From the NCBI GenBank assembly GCA_937871985.1, contig CALMPB010000274.1, forward strand, positions 62,001 to 126,000: DNA of 64,000 nt, given 5' to 3'. The notes beneath the pieces are model-generated. The model had not been told where the DNA came from. It made no database searches and saw only the letters and a list, made by a program, of their open reading frames with translations. A program made the position numbers and the translations under genes. This stretch comes from an uncultured Burkholderiaceae bacterium (GTDB lineage: Bacteria > Pseudomonadota > Gammaproteobacteria > Burkholderiales > Burkholderiaceae). Every line of letters starts with the position of its first letter. Within the stretch, counting starts at the first letter, position 1. Below, piece by piece: positions 56,013 to 64,000 of this stretch.

Positions 56013-57659
56013 TTACATGCCGTTGTAAACCGGCCCTTCGCCGCCTTGCGGCGCCACCCACACGATGTTTTGCGTGGGATCCTTGATGTCGCAGGTTTTA
56101 CAGTGCACGCAGTTTTGCGAATTGATCTGCAGGCGGTCGTCGCCCTTGTCGTCCTTGACGAACTCGTACACGCCGGCCGGACAGTAGCGTGCCTCGGGGC
56201 CGCCGTATTTGGCCAGGTTGACCGACACCGGCACCGACGCGTCCTTGAGCGTAAGGTGGATAGGCTCGTTTTCTTCGTGGTTGGTGTTGGAGATGAACAC
56301 CGAACTCAGGCGGTCGAACGTGAGCTTGCCGTCGGGCTTGGGGTAGTCGATGCGCGCGCATTCGGCGGCGGGCTGCAGACAGGCGTGGTCGGGCTTGCTG
56401 TGATGCAGCGTCCAGGGCATTTTGCCCTTGAGCAGCCATTGCTCGATGCCGGTCATGAGGGTGCCCATAGTGCGGCCCTTCTTGAACCATTGCTTGAAGT
56501 TGCGCGACTTGTTCAGCTCGGCGTGCAGCCACGAATTCTTGAAGGCTTCGGGGTAGGCGGAAAGCTCGTCGTGACGGCGGTCGGCCGCCAGCGCATCGAA
56601 CAGGGCCTCGGCCGCCAGGGAGCCGGTTTTGATGGCCGAATGGCTGCCCTTGATGCGCGAGGCGTTCAGGAAGCCGGCTTCGCAGCCCACCATGACGCCG
56701 CCCGGAAATGCGACTTTGGGCAGGGAAAGCAGGCCGCCGGCGGTGAGCGAACGGGCGCCGTAGGCGATGCGCTTGCCGCCTTCGAACGTAGGGCGGATGG
56801 CCGGATGCGTTTTGTAGCGCTGGAATTCCTCGAAGGGCGACAGCCAGGGGTTGGCGTAGTCCAGCCCCACGACCAGGCCCACCACCACGATGTTGTTGTC
56901 CAGGTGGTAAAGAAACGAGCCGCCGTAGGTGTCGGCATCCAGCGGCCAGCCCGATGTGTGCACGACCAGGCCAGGCTGGGACTGGGAAGGGTCGACTTCC
57001 CACATTTCCTTGATGCCGATGGCGTAGCTTTGCGGGTCGCAGTCTTCGTCCAGCTTGTAGCGTTCGATGAGCTGGCGGCCGAGCTGGCCGCGCGAGCCTT
57101 CGGCGAACACCGTGTAGCGGGCGTGCAGTTCCATGCCGGGCTGGTAGTTGGCGGTGTGCGAGCCGTCGCGGGCGACGCCCATATCGCCGGTGGCGACGCC
57201 CTTGACCGCGCCGGTGTCGGTGTAGAGGATTTCGGTGGCGGCAAAGCCGGGGAAGATTTCGACCCCGAGGCTTTCGGCCTGCTCACCCAGCCAGCGCACG
57301 ACATTGCCAAGGCGGACGATGTAGTTGCCTTCGTTGTGGAAGCAGGCCGGCAGCAGCCATTTTGGCGTGGAGTGCGCGCCTTTGTGGGTCAGGAACAAGA
57401 ATTTGTCTTCGGTGACCTTGGTGTCGAGCGGCGCGCCTTTTTCCTTCCAGTCGGGAATGAGTTCGGTCAGGGCTTGAGGATCCATGACAGCGCCCGACAG
57501 GATGTGGGCGCCGACTTCGCCGCCTTTTTCCAGGACGCAGACGCTGATGTCGTGGCCTTTCTCGGCGGCCAGTTGTTTAAGCCGTATTGCCGTGGACAGT
57601 CCAGCCGCTCCGGCGCCTACGACCACGACATCGTATTCCATCGATTCGCGCTCAGACAT
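56013..57659 (-). CDS. Electron transfer flavoprotein-ubiquinone oxidoreductase
   Basis: 548 residues. This inner-membrane flavo-iron-sulfur enzyme passes electrons from reduced ETF, charged by acyl-CoA and amino-acid dehydrogenases, to ubiquinone. The FAD motif VVVVGAGAAGLSTAIRLK is at residues 10-27. The GG-rich segment FPGGVMVGCEAGFLN (about 330) and the C-terminal 4Fe-4S ligands in EARYCPAG and NCVHCKTCDIKDPTQN are present. The final 21 codons including the TAA lie at the right edge of the suspected island, so its 3' end may be island-derived. No etfAB genes are in the window. Confidence 0.95.
   Translation of the reverse strand: MSERESMEYDVVVVGAGAAGLSTAIRLKQLAAEKGHDISVCVLEKGGEVGAHILSGAVMDPQALTELIPDWKEKGAPLDTKVTEDKFLFLTHKGAHSTPKWLLPACFHNEGNYIVRLGNVVRWLGEQAESLGVEIFPGFAATEILYTDTGAVKGVATGDMGVARDGSHTANYQPGMELHARYTVFAEGSRGQLGRQLIERYKLDEDCDPQSYAIGIKEMWEVDPSQSQPGLVVHTSGWPLDADTYGGSFLYHLDNNIVVVGLVVGLDYANPWLSPFEEFQRYKTHPAIRPTFEGGKRIAYGARSLTAGGLLSLPKVAFPGGVMVGCEAGFLNASRIKGSHSAIKTGSLAAEALFDALAADRRHDELSAYPEAFKNSWLHAELNKSRNFKQWFKKGRTMGTLMTGIEQWLLKGKMPWTLHHSKPDHACLQPAAECARIDYPKPDGKLTFDRLSSVFISNTNHEENEPIHLTLKDASVPVSVNLAKYGGPEARYCPAGVYEFVKDDKGDDRLQINSQNCVHCKTCDIKDPTQNIVWVAPQGGEGPVYNGM
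56014..56076 (-). repeat. Right 63-bp direct repeat (3' end of the intact ETF-QO gene)
   Basis: Identical to 45764-45826. It is the in-frame end of the ETF-QO coding region and includes part of the iron-sulfur ligand region. Sequence to its left (stop codon, spacer, terminator) differs completely from that next to the left copy. Confidence 0.9.
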
Positions 57660-57883
57660 TGAAATTGATCTCCAGTGTGTTTATTGGGGGTCGGCCAGCC
57701 TGTTTGCGACCTGTCGGAAAAATTAATTCAAGCTTCTAGTATTGCAGCTTGTTATCCGGTTTTCAAATTGCGGTCATTCAGTGCACGGCCTATTTATCCC
57801 CAAAAAATATATATTTTTGCCGCTATACTTGCGTTTATGCTTTGGTGCTTTATTGTACCGATCAAGAACACGAAGGTGCGCTT

Positions 57884-58321
57884 ATGCAGGTAGCAGATAT
57901 TACTACGCCCAACCATAGAATCGGCGGTGTCTTCCGTTGCGCCATGCCCGTACGCTGGGGCGATCTCGATGCCTTGGGGCACGTCAACAATACCGTGTAT
58001 TTTCGCTATGGCGAAGAAGCCCGCGCCAAGCTGTTCGAGCAGGCCCGCATGAATCTGCCGGCCACCAGGGTGGGGGTGCTGGTGCACGCCTCCTGCGACT
58101 TCGTCAAATCACTGATGTATCCGGCCAATATCTCCATCAGCCTGACCCTGACGCGGGTGGGGCGTTCCAGCATGGAGTTCACTTTCCTGATCGAAGACGA
58201 GTCCGGCGTAGCCTATGCCCGGGGCAAGAACATTATTGTCTGCACCGATATGGATCGAGGCGAATCCGCGCCCTGGACGGCTGACGAACTCGAGCGGCTG
58301 ACTTCGTGCTTCAGTCACTAG
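57884..58321 (+). CDS. Hot-dog thioesterase (4HBT/YbgC-like)
   Basis: 145 residues. A hot-dog-fold acyl-CoA thioesterase. The catalytic helix region RWGDLDALGHVNNTVYFRYGEEARAKLF (given here in part as WGDLDALGHVNN) has the active-site Asp, as in 4-hydroxybenzoyl-CoA thioesterases. The ATG at 57884 has GAAGG nine bases upstream; the frame is open further up through A/T-rich sequence that looks like promoter. It is divergent from ETF-QO and precedes scoAB by 164 bases. Chain specificity cannot be read. Confidence 0.86.
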   Translation: MQVADITTPNHRIGGVFRCAMPVRWGDLDALGHVNNTVYFRYGEEARAKLFEQARMNLPATRVGVLVHASCDFVKSLMYPANISISLTLTRVGRSSMEFTFLIEDESGVAYARGKNIIVCTDMDRGESAPWTADELERLTSCFSH

Positions 58322-58485
58322 GCGGCGCGGGATGGCGCCAACGGATCGGGCGGAAGGCCGCCGGCGGTTTTCCGGCAAGCGGCTCGCGCACTGTATTTTT
58401 TTGCAATCGGCCTGAAGGCGGTTGCGGTTTCCTCGGCGGAAACGGCGGCTGGCAAAGGGTATTTCAATAATGAGGGAATGGAGTA

Positions 58486-59184
58486 ATGAATAAAGTCTAT
58501 CCAAGTGCCGAGGAAGCACTGAAAGGCGTGGTCGCCGACAGCCAGACCATTGCCGTGGGCGGGTTCGGCTTGTGCGGCCTGCCCGAGGCGCTGATTGCCG
58601 CGCTGCGCGATTCGGGCGTCAAGAACCTGACCTGCGTCAGCAACAATGCCGGCGTCGACGGATTCGGGCTCGGCTTGCTGCTGGCAACGCGCCAGATCAA
58701 GAAAATGATCTCTTCCTACGTGGGCGAGAACAAAGAGTTCGAACGCCAGTACCTGGCCAACGAACTCGAGCTCGAGTTCACTCCGCAAGGCACATTGGCC
58801 GAAAAACTGCGCGCCGGCGGCGCGGGCATCCCGGCCTTTTTCACGCGCACCGGCGTGGGCACCATCGTGGCCGAGGGCAAGGAGATCCGCGAGTTCGACG
58901 GCGATCGCTACATCATGGAGCGCTCGATCGTGCCGGACGTCTCGCTGGTCAAGGCCTATATGGCCGACCGCAGCGGCAACCTGGTGTTCCGCCGCACCGC
59001 CCGCAACTTCAATCCCAATGTGGCCATGGCCGGCAAGATCACGATCGTCGAAGTCGAAAAGCTGGTCGACACCGGGGCCATCGATCCCGACGACGTGCAT
59101 TTGCCGGGTATTTTCGTGCACCGCATCGTGGTCAACGCCAGTCCCGAGAAACGTATTGAGCAGCGCACAGTCCGCAACGCATAA
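58486..59184 (+). CDS. scoA: 3-oxoacid CoA-transferase subunit A
   Basis: 232 residues. With subunit B it moves CoA from succinyl-CoA to acetoacetate, or in a related family to 3-oxoadipate. The N-terminus [20 protein letters not shown], then [14 protein letters not shown] and [15 protein letters not shown], is that of ScoA/AtoD-type chains. Ketone-body use is favoured over beta-ketoadipate because no pca genes are near. The ATG follows AATGGAG. Subunit B starts 12 bases after its stop. Confidence 0.93.
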   Translation: MNKVYPSAEEALKGVVADSQTIAVGGFGLCGLPEALIAALRDSGVKNLTCVSNNAGVDGFGLGLLLATRQIKKMISSYVGENKEFERQYLANELELEFTPQGTLAEKLRAGGAGIPAFFTRTGVGTIVAEGKEIREFDGDRYIMERSIVPDVSLVKAYMADRSGNLVFRRTARNFNPNVAMAGKITIVEVEKLVDTGAIDPDDVHLPGIFVHRIVVNASPEKRIEQRTVRNA

Positions 59185-59196
59185 GGAGAAAGAATC

Positions 59197-59850
59197 ATGG
59201 CTTGGACAAGAGACGAAATGGCGGCGCGCGCCGCCCGCGAACTGCAAGACGGCTTCTACGTGAACCTGGGCATCGGCATCCCCACCCAAGTGGCCAACCA
59301 CGTGCCCGAAGGCATGGAGGTGTGGCTGCAGTCCGAGAACGGCCTGCTGGGCATCGGCCCGTTTCCCCGCGAGGAGGAAATCGACGCCGACCTCATCAAC
59401 GCCGGCAAGCAAACCGTGACGACGCTGCCCGGCTCGTCCATTTTTTCGTCGGCGGATTCGTTCGCGATGATACGCGGCGGTAAAATCAACCTGGCGATTC
59501 TTGGCGCCATGCAGGTTTCCGAACGCGGCGACCTTGCCAACTGGATGATTCCTGGCAAGATGATCAAGGGTATGGGCGGCGCCATGGACCTGGTGGCCGG
59601 AGTCGGCAGGGTCGTGGTGCTCATGGATCATGTGGCGCGCAAGAAGGACGGCACGGAAGACTTCAAGTTGCTGCCCGAGTGCACCTTGCCGTTGACCGGC
59701 GTGGGCGTGGTCAACCTCATCATCACCGACCTGGGCGTCATGGAAGTCACCGGCAACGGCCTCAAGCTCATCGAGCTGGCGCCCGGCGTAAGCGTCAAGG
59801 AAATCCAGGACAAGACCAAGGCCAAGCTGGACGTTTCAGCTGTCGCATAG
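59197..59850 (+). CDS. scoB: 3-oxoacid CoA-transferase subunit B
   Basis: 217 residues. It carries the catalytic glutamate in [10 protein letters not shown] (Glu48), which forms the covalent glutamyl-Co[20 protein letters not shown] and [17 protein letters not shown] are typical. AAGGAG precedes the ATG at 59197. A strong terminator closes the pair. Confidence 0.94.
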   Translation: MAWTRDEMAARAARELQDGFYVNLGIGIPTQVANHVPEGMEVWLQSENGLLGIGPFPREEEIDADLINAGKQTVTTLPGSSIFSSADSFAMIRGGKINLAILGAMQVSERGDLANWMIPGKMIKGMGGAMDLVAGVGRVVVLMDHVARKKDGTEDFKLLPECTLPLTGVGVVNLIITDLGVMEVTGNGLKLIELAPGVSVKEIQDKTKAKLDVSAVA

Positions 59851-59878
59851 CAAGGAAAGGCGCTGAAATCGGCGCGTG

Positions 59879-59909
59879 GCGCCTATTCCTTTGGAGTAGG
59901 CGCTTTTTT
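59879..59909 (+). terminator. Rho-independent terminator after scoAB
   Basis: GCGCCTATTCC-ttt-GGAGTAGGCGC (59879-59889/59893-59903, one G-U pair) followed by TTTTTT. It ends 16 bases before the aminopeptidase start. Confidence 0.88.
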
Positions 59910-59925
59910 ATTTAAAGGACATATC

Positions 59926-61719
59926 GTGGGTAATACTGTTTTTGCGGAACGTGTTCAGGCCTTGCGCGCGGCCCTGGCGGCGCATAATCTGGAGGCATGC
60001 GTCGTGCCGTCGTCCGACCCGCATCTGTCCGAATACCTGCCCGAGCACTGGCAGTCCAGGGCCTGGCTCAGCGGCTTCGAAGGCTCCGCCGGAACGCTGG
60101 TCGTAACGCCTTCGTTTGCCGGCTTGTGGACCGACAGCCGCTATTGGGAACAGGCCGACCACGACCTGGCCGGCTCGGGCATCCGGACGATGCGCGCAGG
60201 ATCCGACGGCGTGCCGAGCGTGGTGGACTGGCTGGCGCGCGAGCTGCCCAAAGGCAGCCGGGTCGCCCTGCATGGCCAGGCCCTCAGCGTGTCGATGCAC
60301 CGCAACTGGCAGTCCACCCTGGATGCCGGCGGCATACGGCTGGTGTGCGAACTGGATTTGCCCGGCGAAGTCTGGAAAGACCGGCCCGCCTTGCCGCAGG
60401 CGCCGGTGTACGAGCACAAGGCGCCGTTTGCCTGCCGCACGCGGGCGGGCAATCTGGCGGCTGTGCGCCAGTCCATGGCCGAGCGCAAGGCCGATTGGCA
60501 CTTCATTTCCACCCTGGACGATATTGCGTGGCTGTTGAATCTGCGCGGCAGCGACGTCTCGTACAACCCCGTCTTCCTGGCGCATGCCCTGATAGGGCGC
60601 GACACGGCGCGCTTGTTCGTAGCGCCCGGAAAAATCAACGAGGATCTGGCGCGGGCGCTTGGACGCGACGGCGTTGAAATAGCGGCTTACGACGCCGTCG
60701 GCGAAGCGCTGTCCGGCCTGCCTTCGGGGCAGACGCTGCTGATCGACCCGGCCCGCACGACCATCGGCGTGATCGGCGCGGCCGCCTATGTCGACAAGCT
60801 CGAGTCCGTCAATCCGTCGCATTTGCTCAAGTCGCGCAAGAGCGCCGCCGAAATCGACCATGTGCGCCGCGCCATGGAGCAGGACGGGGCGGCGCTGTGC
60901 GAATTCTTCGCCTGGTTCGAGCAGGCGCAAGGCGTCGAGCGCATCACGGAGCTGACCATCGACGAGAAAATCACGCAGGCGCGCGCGCGCCGCGAGAACT
61001 TCGTCACCCCCAGCTTTTCCACAATCGCGGCGTTCAACGCCAACGGCGCCATGCCGCATTATCACGCGACCGAGCAGGCTCACGCCGTCATCGAAGGCGA
61101 CGGCCTGCTGCTCATCGACTCGGGCGGCCAGTACCTGGGCGGCACCACCGACATCACCCGCGTCGTGCCGGTGGGCAGTCCCAGCCAGGACCAAAAACGC
61201 GACTATACGGTGGTGCTGAAAGGCATGGTGGCGCTGTCGCAGGCGGTGTTTCCGCGCGGCGTCGCATCGCCCATGCTCGACCCCATCGCGCGCCTGCCTA
61301 TCTGGCAGGCCGGCGCCGAGTTCGGCCACGGCACGGGGCACGGAGTGGGCTATTTTTTGAATGTCCACGAAGGGCCGCAAGCCATTTCGTACCGCACGCC
61401 CATCAATGCCAACATGGGCATGGAGCCGGGCATGATCACCTCGAACGAACCAGGGCTGTACCGCCCGGGCAAATGGGGCATCCGCATCGAGAACCTGGTG
61501 GTCAACCTGCCGGCCTTCACGACGGAATTCGGCGAGTTCCTCAAGTTCGAAACGCTTACCCTATGCCCGATCGACACGCGCTGCATACTGGTCGAACTGC
61601 TTACCCACGAAGAGCGCGCCTGGCTGAATTCCTATCATGAGCAGGTGCGCGAAAGGCTGGCGCCCTGGGTTCAGGGGGCGGCCAAAGAGTGGCTTTTGGC
61701 CCGAACGCAAGCGCTGTAA
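59926..61719 (+). CDS. Xaa-Pro aminopeptidase, long three-domain type (M24)
   Basis: 597 residues, longer than E. coli PepP (about 440). It removes an N-terminal residue preceding proline. Two creatinase-like N-domains (about 8-140 and 160-310) precede the pita-bread catalytic domain. The dimetal ligands are visible: Asp in LLLIDSGGQYLGGTTDITRV, His in FGHGTGHGVGYFLNVHEGP, Glu in MITSNEPGLY and the later VVNLPAF region. A C-terminal M24_C cap ends the protein. This layout is that of eukaryotic XPNPEP1 and many proteobacterial homologues. The GTG start is preceded by AAAGGA. Confidence 0.92.
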   Translation: MGNTVFAERVQALRAALAAHNLEACVVPSSDPHLSEYLPEHWQSRAWLSGFEGSAGTLVVTPSFAGLWTDSRYWEQADHDLAGSGIRTMRAGSDGVPSVVDWLARELPKGSRVALHGQALSVSMHRNWQSTLDAGGIRLVCELDLPGEVWKDRPALPQAPVYEHKAPFACRTRAGNLAAVRQSMAERKADWHFISTLDDIAWLLNLRGSDVSYNPVFLAHALIGRDTARLFVAPGKINEDLARALGRDGVEIAAYDAVGEALSGLPSGQTLLIDPARTTIGVIGAAAYVDKLESVNPSHLLKSRKSAAEIDHVRRAMEQDGAALCEFFAWFEQAQGVERITELTIDEKITQARARRENFVTPSFSTIAAFNANGAMPHYHATEQAHAVIEGDGLLLIDSGGQYLGGTTDITRVVPVGSPSQDQKRDYTVVLKGMVALSQAVFPRGVASPMLDPIARLPIWQAGAEFGHGTGHGVGYFLNVHEGPQAISYRTPINANMGMEPGMITSNEPGLYRPGKWGIRIENLVVNLPAFTTEFGEFLKFETLTLCPIDTRCILVELLTHEERAWLNSYHEQVRERLAPWVQGAAKEWLLARTQAL

Positions 61720-61749
61720 AGGCTTTTCGTGAAGTGCGTGCGCGTCGGC

Positions 61750-64000
<2,251 letters not shown>

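Larger units (their letters stand above)
45764..56076. mobile_element. Putative catabolic island bounded by 63-bp direct repeats
   Basis: About 10.3 kb: hyuA-hyuB-IclR regulator-five ABC genes between two perfect 63-bp copies of the ETF-QO 3' end. The layout EamA gene | terminator | repeat | cargo | terminator | repeat | rest of ETF-QO is what site-specific or homologous insertion at the gene's 3' end would leave. The stop codon differs (TAG left, TAA right). No integrase or transposase is inside, so the insertion mechanism is unproven. Confidence 0.6.

Noticed and set aside
56046..57662. A 538-codon plus-strand frame opposite ETF-QO
   Set aside because: Antisense shadow; ETF-QO motifs on the minus strand are unambiguous.

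Overview
The window is chromosomal DNA of a GC-rich betaproteobacterium, most likely a member of the Alcaligenaceae (Bordetella/Achromobacter/Pusillimonas type). The evidence is gene order: yceD-rpmF-plsX-fabHDG-acpP-fabF running into rpoE-rseA-rseB-mucD and then lepA-lepB-rnc-era-recO, together with relA, trpBA-accD, rne/rluC, pepA-holC/lptF, scoAB and pyrG-kdsA. No rRNA, tRNA, CRISPR, transposase or integrase was seen. The genus is inference.

Layout. 1-6.1 kb: end of pncB, a RidA protein, a monofunctional-type relA, trpB-trpA and accD, closed by a bidirectional terminator shared with rne. 6.1-13.6 kb: rne (minus), rluC-gph (plus), then the minus-strand chain maf > RsmI-like methyltransferase > amidase lipoprotein, each pair overlapping by four bases. 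13.7-20.3 kb: the phospholipid/fatty-acid cluster. 20.3-24.5 kb: the envelope-stress sigma operon. 24.6-30.1 kb: lepA to recO plus a PIN-domain gene. 30.2-34.0 kb: a Bax-inhibitor-1 membrane protein and a purine-type amidohydrolase/NCS2 permease pair. 34.4-38.6 kb: pepA-holC diverging from lptF, then cysB. 38.8-45.7 kb: a DUF2325 gene under a Fur-like promoter, an NlpC/P60 lipoprotein, a GlcG/MFS pair, acs and an EamA transporter.

45.76-56.08 kb is the most interesting part. It is a 10.3-kb block holding hydantoinase/oxoprolinase subunits A and B, an IclR regulator and a five-gene branched-chain-type ABC importer. It is bounded by two perfect 63-bp direct repeats that are the last coding bases of the ETF-ubiquinone oxidoreductase gene to its right. 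The simplest reading is a catabolic island inserted into the 3' end of that gene, giving it a new stop codon and terminator and leaving the old tail and terminator beside the EamA gene. A good promoter and a perfect 19-bp palindrome sit just before the hydantoinase genes.

56.0-64.0 kb returns to core functions: ETF-QO (electrons from acyl-CoA oxidation into ubiquinone), a thioesterase, the ketoacid CoA-transferase scoAB, a long aminopeptidase P, pyrG and the start of kdsA. With acs, these suggest an organism that lives largely on organic acids, amino acids and amides. Functions are assigned from recognisable motifs and context; no database search was run.
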